Source: Herbaspirillum sp. meg3
GTDB taxonomy: Bacteria > Pseudomonadota > Gammaproteobacteria > Burkholderiales > Burkholderiaceae_D
Direction of reading: 5' to 3'
DNA: 64,000 nucleotides
NCBI RefSeq assembly: GCF_002257565.1
Contig: NZ_CP022736.1
Location: 2,728,001-2,792,000, forward strand
Position 1 is the first letter of the stretch. Each line of letters begins with the position of its first letter. Position numbers and translations under genes: made by a program. Below the pieces are notes generated by a model that had not been told where the DNA came from, ran no database searches, and saw nothing but the letters and a program-made list of their open reading frames with translations. Shown here piece after piece: positions 8,334 to 15,352 of the stretch.

Positions 8334-8792
8334 ATGTTCAGGAAATGGATGTATCTCTGCAGCGCCATGGCATGCTCGATGGTCATTGCGCAAGGCGCTG
8401 CCGCAGCACCGACAGCCGACGAACAAGCCGTTGCGACCGCTGTTGAAAAACTGCGCGCCGCGATGACCTCTCCGATCGACCGCGCGTCACTGGAACAACT
8501 GGTGGATAACCACCTGAGCTACGGCCACTCGAACGGCGTCGTGCAAACCAAGGCTGAGTTCATCGGCCAACTGGTCAGCGGCGAGTCGACCTTCGTCAGC
8601 ATCACCCTGTCCGACCAGACTGTGAACGTGCAGCAAGACGTGGCTGTCGTGCGTCATACCCTGACTGCAGCGACCAATGACTCCGGCAAGCCGGGCAATG
8701 TGTCGATCAAAATCCTGATGGTCTGGAAAAAAACCGGCGGTCAATGGCATCTGCTGGCGCGTCAGGCAGTACGTTTTGCGGCACCGACCTGA
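8334..8792 (+). CDS. Secreted NTF2-like (DUF4440-type) protein
   Basis: 152 residues. The start at 8334 follows a perfect AAGGAG at optimal distance and opens a signal peptide (MFRKWMYLCSAMACSMV...) with an AAAA-type cleavage region. The mature part has the cone-fold pattern of the SnoaL/DUF4440 group: an N-terminal helix (ADEQAVATAVEKLRAAM), a YGHSNGVVQTKAEF segment and the closing VWKKTGGQWHLLARQAVRF strand. Such domains bind small molecules or act as isomerases; no catalytic residue can be assigned. It may be cotranscribed with kdgD, 51 bases upstream, which would make a link with aldarates possible but unproven. Confidence 0.75.
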   Translation: MFRKWMYLCSAMACSMVIAQGAAAAPTADEQAVATAVEKLRAAMTSPIDRASLEQLVDNHLSYGHSNGVVQTKAEFIGQLVSGESTFVSITLSDQTVNVQQDVAVVRHTLTAATNDSGKPGNVSIKILMVWKKTGGQWHLLARQAVRFAAPT

Positions 8793-8814
8793 TTCAGGTT
8801 GGCTGCGATGAAAT

Positions 8815-8845
8815 AAAAAACCGAAGCCACGGCTTCGGTTTTTTT
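8815..8845 (+). terminator. Bidirectional terminator
   Basis: A perfect eight-base stem CCGAAGCC/GGCTTCGG with a two-base central gap, As before and seven Ts after. It separates the NTF2-like gene from the convergent gene ending at 8891. Confidence 0.85.
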
Positions 8846-8890
8846 ATGGACGCAGGCAAATTCCTCGCCGAGACGGCAGTTATCCGTTTG

Positions 8891-10495
8891 TTACAGCGCG
8901 GAAGACTTCCGGCCGCTCAGTTGCGCCGGATCAGCCTGGAACACGGTCATGCTGTTGATTGACGCCAGCGTCTGTTCCCAACTGTAGCTGTCCTGCGACG
9001 TGCGGCTATTGTTGGCTGACTGCGCCGCCTTGAACTGGATCAGATAATCCATCACCCAGGACGACGACAACGGCGTTGTGACATCCGATTCCAGATTGCC
9101 CATCACATATTTCTGGACGTGCTTGGACTGGCTGGCCGACTGGCTCAACGAGGCTTTGGTCAGCGCACCGAGACTGTAGGCGATGTTGGCTTCGCTGCTC
9201 GCATGGTCGTCGATCTGGGTGTAATAGTAGTTTTGGGAATTCTTGTCGGTCGTCAACTTCAATTGCAGTCCGGGTGTCAGCGGTTCGTGATAGCTGGCGG
9301 TCAGGTGCGATTGCTGACGCTGCGTGATGGAACGGTTCAGTTGCCCGTTTCCTTTGACGCTGCTGCTCTGCGAAACGTCGTAGGCAAAGCTGTCCGATTC
9401 ATTCGAATGCATGGGATTACTGAACTGGGTGTTCTGTGTGACCGACGCCGTGAAATCAGCAAGACCGGTGAGCAAACTATGATCTTCCGCGTTCAGTTTG
9501 AAGACTCCCGGCATACCGGCTTGTTGCTGCGATACCGGATAGTTGCTGTTCATCTCGGAAAAGGCATCCTTGAACATTGACATCAGCGACGCGTCGCCGT
9601 GCCCGCGCGTCTGCTCGTAGTCGAACTGTTTCAGGTAGCCGGCAATCGCTTGCGCCTGTTGCTTGGCGTTGCCGATGATTGCCGGATTGGCCAGGTCAAC
9701 GGCAACCTTCATAGCGCCCAACGGACCGCTGGAATTGACCGAGCGCGACTTGCTGTCGGCATGAAAATCGATGATCTGACTGTCGTTGCCGATCTTCACA
9801 CTCGCATGCAGATCCACTGACGCCAACACCGTTGTGTCGAACTGGGTCAGGCCCGCCAGATCCATGTGCGGCGGGTTGGCTGTCAAGCCGTCGATGGCTT
9901 TCTGAAAAGCGCCGGAGAGCTTGGACAGCGCCTCCTGATCGGCGGCGCTGAGCGTTCCCTTGATGACTTTCACGTCGACGGCCAGGCCGGTGTCGGTACT
10001 GCCGAGCGTCAATTCGACCTGTGCTCCGCCGACGGTCTGAATGCTCAGGCTGATCTGATTGTCAGGTGTCTTGTGCAGTTGCGACTGCGTCATCGTTTCC
10101 AGCAAATTACCCGGCGCCATGCCCGGCGCAAACTGCATGACCGACTGCGAAAAATTGGTCGCATCGGTATCAAAACGGCTCAGCATTGCTTCCCCAAGCC
10201 CCTTGAAGCGCAACCCCAGCGTCGACGCGTTGTTATTCGCCGCCATCAGTTTGCTGAGGGAATCAGTTGCAGTGTTTTCGAAGACCGGCGGTTCCGGTGG
10301 TTTGACCGGCGGCAGCGTATAAATCTGCGCACTGCCCGAGGCGAATTGAGACTGAGACTGGCCAAGCGTTACCGTAGTAACCGACTGCGGGGAGTTTTGC
10401 GCGGAAGAACCACCGGTCGGCGCTGCGGTTTTGTTTGTCTGTACCGATGGCGATACGGCGGGGCTCGATATCCCCAGCGAAGACACGTTTGTCAT
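8891..10495 (-). CDS. Protein of unknown function, 534 residues, Ser/Gln-rich
   Basis: I do not recognise this family. It has no signal peptide and no membrane segment. The first 70 residues are low-complexity (Ser, Thr, Gln, Ala, Pro) and contain a PPVKPPEPP segment. The middle (about 90-290) looks folded, with alternating beta-like stretches such as QISLSIQTVGGAQVELTLGS and MKVAVDLANPAIIG. The rest is rich in Ser, Gln and Asn and contains one Tyr cluster (NYYYTQ). There is a single initiation region and good codon usage throughout, so it is a real gene. It is followed by a terminator and preceded by the FNR-box region of fnr. A surface, phase-exported or structural role is possible, but nothing in the sequence proves one. 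Confidence 0.6.
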   Translation of the reverse strand: MTNVSSLGISSPAVSPSVQTNKTAAPTGGSSAQNSPQSVTTVTLGQSQSQFASGSAQIYTLPPVKPPEPPVFENTATDSLSKLMAANNNASTLGLRFKGLGEAMLSRFDTDATNFSQSVMQFAPGMAPGNLLETMTQSQLHKTPDNQISLSIQTVGGAQVELTLGSTDTGLAVDVKVIKGTLSAADQEALSKLSGAFQKAIDGLTANPPHMDLAGLTQFDTTVLASVDLHASVKIGNDSQIIDFHADSKSRSVNSSGPLGAMKVAVDLANPAIIGNAKQQAQAIAGYLKQFDYEQTRGHGDASLMSMFKDAFSEMNSNYPVSQQQAGMPGVFKLNAEDHSLLTGLADFTASVTQNTQFSNPMHSNESDSFAYDVSQSSSVKGNGQLNRSITQRQQSHLTASYHEPLTPGLQLKLTTDKNSQNYYYTQIDDHASSEANIAYSLGALTKASLSQSASQSKHVQKYVMGNLESDVTTPLSSSWVMDYLIQFKAAQSANNSRTSQDSYSWEQTLASINSMTVFQADPAQLSGRKSSAL

Positions 10496-10815
10496 AATGG
10501 CAATCTAAAGGGCGACGAGCACATCACTCCCCGCTAGCTGCTTTACGGTAGTTTTCTCAAAATCTTTACAAGTCCTTGCAAATCGCCGTCTGTTTTTTTG
10601 AGACGAGCCGCTGCGGCTCTTGTGCAAAAAAGCACCTCAAAGAACAAAATCAGACGCGATGAAAGGCTGTCTCTTGATCCAGATCAAAGACCGGCCAGAT
10701 ACCCTTGCCCACACCGCCAATCGTCCGTCTGCCTGCGCTATATTGGACAAAACAATCATCTGTGTGCACGTCCGTACGTTCGGCACGCTCACGCCTCCAC
10801 ACACGCCTCCATGCC
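10496..10815. other. Divergent region upstream of fnr
   Basis: 320 bases between the unknown 534-residue gene and fnr. It holds a perfect FNR box at 10674-10687 and a possible -10 (TATATT, 10739-10744). No small gene is apparent. Confidence 0.5.
10674..10687 (+). promoter_or_regulatory. Perfect FNR box upstream of fnr
   Basis: TTGATCCAGATCAA matches the FNR consensus TTGAT-N4-ATCAA exactly. If TATATT at 10739 is the -10 of fnr, the box centre is near -70.5, a class I position; it could also control the divergent gene ending at 8891. Confidence 0.75.
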
Positions 10816-11574
10816 ATGAGCAATCCTCAAGTGATTCAGCGATCCGCCAGTCTCCAACCCATGAAAACAAGCTGCGCCAACTGCAGCATGCACCAGCTGT
10901 GCTTGCCGATGGGCCTCGATAATGCCGACATGGATCGTCTCGACCAGATCATCGGACGGCGTCGCCGTGTCGCCCGGGGCGAGAGCTTGTATCGCATGGA
11001 TGACCCGTTCAGCAGTCTGTACGCCATCCGTCTCGGCCACTTCAAGACCTATCAGCTCAATCCCGCCGGCGAACAGCAGATCACCGGTTTTCAAATGGCA
11101 GGCGAGCTGATGGGCATGGACGCCATCAGCTCCGACAAGCATCACTGCAACGTCGAAGCGCTGGAGGACAGCGAGGTATGCGAGATTCCATTTCATCGAC
11201 TGGAAGAGTTGTTCGGCGTTATCCCGACGCTGTTGCGGCACTTTCATCGCATCATGAGCCAGGAAATCACCCGCGAGCAAAACGCCATGCTTCTGCTCGG
11301 CAACATGCGTGCGGAGCAGCGCTTTGCAGCCTTTCTCGTCAATCTGTCTTCGCGCTATGCAGCGCGCGGTTATTCGTCGACCAGCTTCCAGCTGCGCATG
11401 TCGCGCGAAGATATCGGCAATTATCTCGGCCTGACGATAGAAAGCATCAGCCGCCTGGTATCGCGCTTTCGCAAGCTGGGCTGGCTCGGCGTGGACAAAC
11501 GTGAGATTGAACTGCTGGATCCGGAGCGGCTCAAGGCGCTTGCAGCCGGCGCTGAAACCTGCCCGATGACTTAG
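10816..11574 (+). CDS. fnr: FNR-type oxygen-sensing transcription regulator
   Basis: A CRP/FNR family protein of 252 residues that carries an oxygen-labile 4Fe-4S cluster and activates anaerobic genes as a dimer. Three N-terminal cysteines (C20, C23, C29 in CANCSMHQLC) plus C111 (HHCNVE) match the FNR cluster ligands. A cyclic-nucleotide-like beta roll, a dimer helix and a C-terminal HTH follow; the recognition helix contains ESISRLVSR, whose Glu, Ser and Arg are those that read TTGAT. The start at 10816 was chosen for length and the usual N-terminus; the frame is open back to 10705. It faces hemN and an OmpW-like gene whose promoters carry FNR boxes. Confidence 0.93.
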   Translation: MSNPQVIQRSASLQPMKTSCANCSMHQLCLPMGLDNADMDRLDQIIGRRRRVARGESLYRMDDPFSSLYAIRLGHFKTYQLNPAGEQQITGFQMAGELMGMDAISSDKHHCNVEALEDSEVCEIPFHRLEELFGVIPTLLRHFHRIMSQEITREQNAMLLLGNMRAEQRFAAFLVNLSSRYAARGYSSTSFQLRMSREDIGNYLGLTIESISRLVSRFRKLGWLGVDKREIELLDPERLKALAAGAETCPMT

Positions 11575-11605
11575 GCGCGGTTCAGTTAGCGGTGAATAAC
11601 TCACC

Positions 11606-11684
11606 GTCGTCCTGACGAAAGTCAGTATCCAGCGCCGTATCAACCATAGTCACGACACTGGATCCCAGCTTTCGCCGGGATGAC
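11606..11684. repeat. Inverted pair of small dispersed-repeat units
   Basis: Two 27-base units face each other: 11606-11632 begins GTCGTCC and ends ATCCAG, and 11658-11684 begins CTGGATCCC and ends GGGATGAC. Each is a hairpin in itself (CTGAC-gaaa-GTCAG and TCCC-a-GC-tttc-GC-c-GGGA), and one is an approximate reverse complement of the other. They resemble the short repeats with a GTCATCCC...GGGATCCAG core that are scattered through betaproteobacterial genomes. They sit between the convergent ends of fnr and hemN and may also stop transcription. Confidence 0.6.
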
Positions 11685-11714
11685 AGCAATAGAATAGAAA
11701 GATCCTTCGCCGCA

Positions 11715-13145
11715 TCAGATAGTGCTTGAATAGCGTTGTGGCTGAGCCTGCTGCTGCAGCGCGCTCTGCAAGTGGCGGTCAAACACCATGCAGATATTGC
11801 GGATCAGCAGACGTCCCTTGATCGTAACGGTGATCCATTCATCGTCGATTATCACCAGACCGTCCAGCTCCAGGCGACGCAGGTTCTCCAGTTCACTCTC
11901 GAAATAATCGCCAAAGGTGATCGGATACGCCGTCTCGATGGAGGCGATCGACAACTCGAAATTGCACATCAGCCGCTGGATGATCAGCCGGCGCAGCACG
12001 TCGTCCATGTTGAGACGGATACCACGCACGATGGGCAGCTCATTCTTGTCGATGGCATCGTAGTACTCCTCCAGCGTCTTGACGTTTTGACTGTAGGTTG
12101 ATGCGACTGAGCTGATTGCTGACACGCCGCAGGCCACCATGTCGGACTCCGCATGGGTGGAATAGCCCTGAAAGTTGCGGTGCAAACGCCCCTGCTGCTG
12201 GGCGATCGCAAGATCGTCATCCGGTAGCGCAAAATGGTCCATGCCGATGTAGACGTAACCGGCATCGGTCAGGCGCCGGATCGCCAAGGCCAACATGTCC
12301 AGCCGCGCTTCGGCACTTGGCAACTCTTGTACGTCGATGCGACGCTGCGGCTTGAAAACATGCGGCAGATGCGCATAGTTGTAGAGAGAAATCCGGTCAG
12401 GTTCTGCGCGAATGACCTTGTTCAGCGTCTGCGCCATGCTGATAACGTTCTGTCCCGGCAGGCCGTAAATCAGATCAATGCTGATTGAACGATAGTGGGC
12501 CTCGCGTGCCGCGCGGATGATATCCAGCGTCATGTATTCGGGCTGAAGCCGATTGACGGCCCTTTGAACGACCGTATCGAAATCCTGTACGCCCAGACTA
12601 AGCCGGTTGAATCCTTGCTTTCGCAGGCTGGCAACGCGGTCGGCAGACACGGTACGCGGATCGACCTCAATGGAATATTCGCCCGCGTCATCATCGGCGA
12701 AGCGGAACCAGCGATGCAGATGCGCCATCAGTTCCGCCATTTGCTCGTCAGAGATATAGGTCGGCGTACCACCACCCAGATGCAGTTGCTCGACCTGATT
12801 CATGCCGTCGAACAACCTGCCCTGCATTTCGATCTCGCGCTTGAGATAGCTCAGGTAGGTCGCCGCCTTGTCGCGATTCTTGGTGATGATCTTGTTGCAG
12901 GCGCAGTAGTAGCAGATGTTTTCGCAGAACGGGATGTGGACATAGAGCGACAAGGGATTGCGGCTGCCGCGCGTACGCATGCCCGCCACCGCCTGCAGAT
13001 AGTCGCGATAGCCGAAGTCGTCGCTGAAGCGGTCGGCAGTCGGATAAGACGTATACCTTGGCCCGGATTGGCTCAGCTTGCGCACCAGTTGCGCGTCGAA
13101 TTCGACAGATGGTTCAGCGACCATCGGCATTGCGGATACCACCAT
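11715..13145 (-). CDS. hemN: Oxygen-independent coproporphyrinogen III oxidase
   Basis: A radical-SAM enzyme that decarboxylates coproporphyrinogen III to protoporphyrinogen IX without oxygen, in the cytoplasm, for haem synthesis under anoxia. Length 476. The cluster motif is C74-x3-C78-x2-C81-x-C83 (CENICYYCAC), followed by the GGGTPTY glycine motif and the IDLIYGLPGQ segment. A conserved PRYTSYPTADRF opening marks true HemN rather than HemW. It is convergent with fnr and its own promoter carries an FNR box, so anaerobic induction is expected. The ATG at 13145 gives about seven residues more than the core family; internal Met6 or Met8 are alternatives. Confidence 0.95.
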   Translation of the reverse strand: MVVSAMPMVAEPSVEFDAQLVRKLSQSGPRYTSYPTADRFSDDFGYRDYLQAVAGMRTRGSRNPLSLYVHIPFCENICYYCACNKIITKNRDKAATYLSYLKREIEMQGRLFDGMNQVEQLHLGGGTPTYISDEQMAELMAHLHRWFRFADDDAGEYSIEVDPRTVSADRVASLRKQGFNRLSLGVQDFDTVVQRAVNRLQPEYMTLDIIRAAREAHYRSISIDLIYGLPGQNVISMAQTLNKVIRAEPDRISLYNYAHLPHVFKPQRRIDVQELPSAEARLDMLALAIRRLTDAGYVYIGMDHFALPDDDLAIAQQQGRLHRNFQGYSTHAESDMVACGVSAISSVASTYSQNVKTLEEYYDAIDKNELPIVRGIRLNMDDVLRRLIIQRLMCNFELSIASIETAYPITFGDYFESELENLRRLELDGLVIIDDEWITVTIKGRLLIRNICMVFDRHLQSALQQQAQPQRYSSTI

Positions 13146-13232
13146 GTTTTTAGCTCCAGAGGCGACCGCGAAATGTTAGGTACTGCTGGGTTGCCGTATC
13201 GAAGTAACACGGCAAGCGGCCCGATCACGGCA

Positions 13233-13274
13233 AGTCTAAAGACCTCCTCTGTTCACGATCTTGACCTACATCAA
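13233..13274 (-). promoter_or_regulatory. FNR-activated promoter of hemN
   Basis: On the minus strand TTGATGTAGGTCAA (13274-13261) matches the FNR box in nine of ten defined bases. A -10-like TAGACT lies at 13238-13233, implying a start near 13226 and placing the box centre at about -41.5, the class II activation position. Confidence 0.65.
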
Positions 13275-13361
13275 AAGGCGGGCAAACGCAGTCGAAATAG
13301 CCGCCGGATGTGGATTTCCGCGGGATTGTTTGCGCCATTGCAGAGAGCTTCTTTTTATTTT

Positions 13362-13403
13362 TTGATCGACATCAAATCCCCTGTCCGGCATCACGCGTAC
13401 ATT
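13362..13403 (+). promoter_or_regulatory. FNR-activated promoter of the OmpW-like gene
   Basis: A perfect FNR box TTGATCGACATCAA (13362-13375) is followed by a -10-like TACATT (13398-13403). The implied start near 13410 puts the box at about -41.5. Confidence 0.7.
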
Positions 13404-13468
13404 TCGCTGCGTCGCAATGTTATTCACAACTAGGCGCTCTCATCGATAGAAAGCGCGGGGAAATCATC

Positions 13469-14083
13469 ATGAAAAAGATCGCAATGCTGTTGGCGCTTGC
13501 AGGCGCCATGACTGCCTCATCCTTTGCTGCCGCACAGGAAAGCCCTTGGCTGGTGCGTGTACGCGCCGTCAATATCAGCCCGGAAAACAAGTCCGATCCG
13601 GTTGGTGGCGTCGGTGCGTCGGATCGCCTTAGCGTCAGCTCCAAGACTATTCCTGAAGTCGACATCAGTTACTTCTTTACACCCAACTGGGCGGCGGAAC
13701 TGATCCTGACGTATCCGCAAAAACATGACGTCAAGCTCGACGGCAATACCATCGGCAGCTTCAAGCACCTGCCGCCGACCTTGCTGGCGCAATATCACTT
13801 TACGCCCTCTTCGCCCATCAGCCCTTATCTCGGCGCCGGTATCAACTACACGCGCATTTCCGACGTCAATCTGCTCAACGGCGGTGCGCGTCTGGAAAAT
13901 CACAGCATCGGCGGCGCGCTGCAGGCCGGCGTGGATTTCAAGCTGGATAGCCATTGGCTGATCAACTTTGACGTAAAGAAAGTGCAGATCCGCAGCGATG
14001 TACTGGCAGCCAACGGCAGCAAGCTGAGCACGGTGAAGATTGATCCATGGCTGATCGGCGTCGGTGTTGGCTACCGTTTCTGA
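13469..14083 (+). CDS. ompW: OmpW family outer membrane protein
   Basis: An eight-stranded outer-membrane barrel of 204 residues with a signal peptide (MKKIAMLLALAGAMTASSFAAA-QE). Family features are the SPWLVRVRAVNISPE opening, the PEVDISYFFTPNWAAELI segment, PYLGAGINYTRI and the C-terminal GVGVGYRF ending in Phe as barrel proteins do. The start at 13469 follows a GGGGAA. OmpW forms a narrow hydrophobic channel for small lipophilic molecules. The FNR box in its promoter agrees with the known anaerobic control of OmpW in enterobacteria. It shares the control region with hemN, transcribed the other way. Confidence 0.92.
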   Translation: MKKIAMLLALAGAMTASSFAAAQESPWLVRVRAVNISPENKSDPVGGVGASDRLSVSSKTIPEVDISYFFTPNWAAELILTYPQKHDVKLDGNTIGSFKHLPPTLLAQYHFTPSSPISPYLGAGINYTRISDVNLLNGGARLENHSIGGALQAGVDFKLDSHWLINFDVKKVQIRSDVLAANGSKLSTVKIDPWLIGVGVGYRF

Positions 14084-14108
14084 GCGAAACGTTTGAGCAG
14101 TCGGATGC

Positions 14109-14131
14109 GCGCCACCTGACGCCGGTGGCGC
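14109..14131 (+). terminator. Hairpin downstream of the OmpW-like gene
   Basis: A perfect eight-base stem GCGCCACC/GGTGGCGC with a seven-base loop, 25 bases after the stop codon. No U-tract follows, so it may be an RNA-stabilising structure or a weak terminator. Confidence 0.4.
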
Positions 14132-14196
14132 CATCGTTCAAATCTCCGTAACCACGATAAGAACAACACCACAACAACGTTTTAAGGTTTTGTCTC

Positions 14197-15309
14197 ATGC
14201 CGCATCTTGTTTCCAAATTGACGCCGCTTACTCCCGTTTCCCCTCATGGCCCCATGCCGCACCGGAAGGTCATCCGCTCCTGGCTGGAACCCATCGTCGC
14301 ACGCAGCACACCACTTGCCATCGCACTGGTGCTGCTGGATTTCTGCCTGTTCGGCTTGTCGCTGGCGGCGACGGTATGGGTATCCAATCTGATCGCCAAG
14401 GTATTGCTGGGCATGCTGACCGGATTCATCATCGGCCGTCTGTTCATCCTCGGCCATGACGCCTGCCACCAGAGCTTTACTGCCAATCGCCGCCTCAATG
14501 CCTGGCTCGGCCGCCTTGTCTTCATGCCGTCGCTGACGCCCTACAGCCTGTGGGCGGTCGGTCATAACGTCGTGCATCACGGCTATACCAATCTGAAAGG
14601 TTTCGACTTCGTCTGGCAGCCGCATTCTCTCCAGGAGTTTCAGGCGCTGCCGCGCTGGCGTCAAAAGCTGGAACGCCTCTACCGCAGCGGCTGGGCGCCG
14701 TGGCTGTATTACACGGTGGATATGTGGTGGAAGAAGATGTACTTTCCTTCGCGCAAACAAATGCCGACACGACGCGCCGAGTTTATCTGGGATGGCGTGC
14801 TGGTCAGCGCAGCGGCGGCGGTCTGGATAGCCGGACTCGGCTGGGCGTCACAGGCTAGCGGCCAGTCGTTCTGGACACTGCTGCTGACGGCCTTCGTAGT
14901 GCCGGTGCTGTTCTGGAAAGCCATGATCGGTTTCGTCGTCTACGTGCATCACACGCACGCCGAAGTTGCCTGGTACAAGGATAAATCGGAATGGGCTGCT
15001 GCACAGCCTTTCGTCTCGACGACGGTGCATCTGACCTTCCGTCACGGCATTGGCGCAGCCTTGCATCACATCATGGAACACACCGCGCATCACGTCGACA
15101 TGAGCGTGCCGCTATATCGCCTGAAGAAGGCACAAAAAATGCTGGAAACCATGCTGCCCGGCCGCATCGTGATCCAGAAGTTCTCCTGGCGCTGGTATTT
15201 CGATACGGCGCGGCGCTGCAAGCTGTATGACTTCGATCGTTTGTGCTGGACGGATTTCAAGGGCCGTCCGACAAGTACCCCTTTAAGAGTAGTTGTGGAA
15301 GCGGCTTAG
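14197..15309 (+). CDS. Membrane fatty acid desaturase
   Basis: An integral-membrane di-iron desaturase of 370 residues that introduces a double bond into acyl chains of lipids. All three histidine boxes are present: HDACH at about residue 88, HNVVHH at about 124, and EHTAHH at about 293. Hydrophobic segments surround them (near 40-80 and 195-250). The arrangement resembles the beta-carotene ketolase/DesA-like desaturase group found in Proteobacteria. It is a single gene, preceded by the hairpin at 14109 and followed by another at 15311. The position of the double bond made cannot be read from sequence. Confidence 0.88.
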   Translation: MPHLVSKLTPLTPVSPHGPMPHRKVIRSWLEPIVARSTPLAIALVLLDFCLFGLSLAATVWVSNLIAKVLLGMLTGFIIGRLFILGHDACHQSFTANRRLNAWLGRLVFMPSLTPYSLWAVGHNVVHHGYTNLKGFDFVWQPHSLQEFQALPRWRQKLERLYRSGWAPWLYYTVDMWWKKMYFPSRKQMPTRRAEFIWDGVLVSAAAAVWIAGLGWASQASGQSFWTLLLTAFVVPVLFWKAMIGFVVYVHHTHAEVAWYKDKSEWAAAQPFVSTTVHLTFRHGIGAALHHIMEHTAHHVDMSVPLYRLKKAQKMLETMLPGRIVIQKFSWRWYFDTARRCKLYDFDRLCWTDFKGRPTSTPLRVVVEAA

Positions 15310-15310
15310 A

Positions 15311-15337
15311 GTCTGTTCGTCCCATACGCGAACAGAC
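15311..15337. terminator. Hairpin between convergent desaturase and DUF3141 genes
   Basis: A perfect nine-base stem GTCTGTTCG/CGAACAGAC with a nine-base loop in the 43 bases separating two convergent genes. There is no strong U-tract. Confidence 0.5.
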
Positions 15338-15352
15338 CTCGCAATCGAAGGC

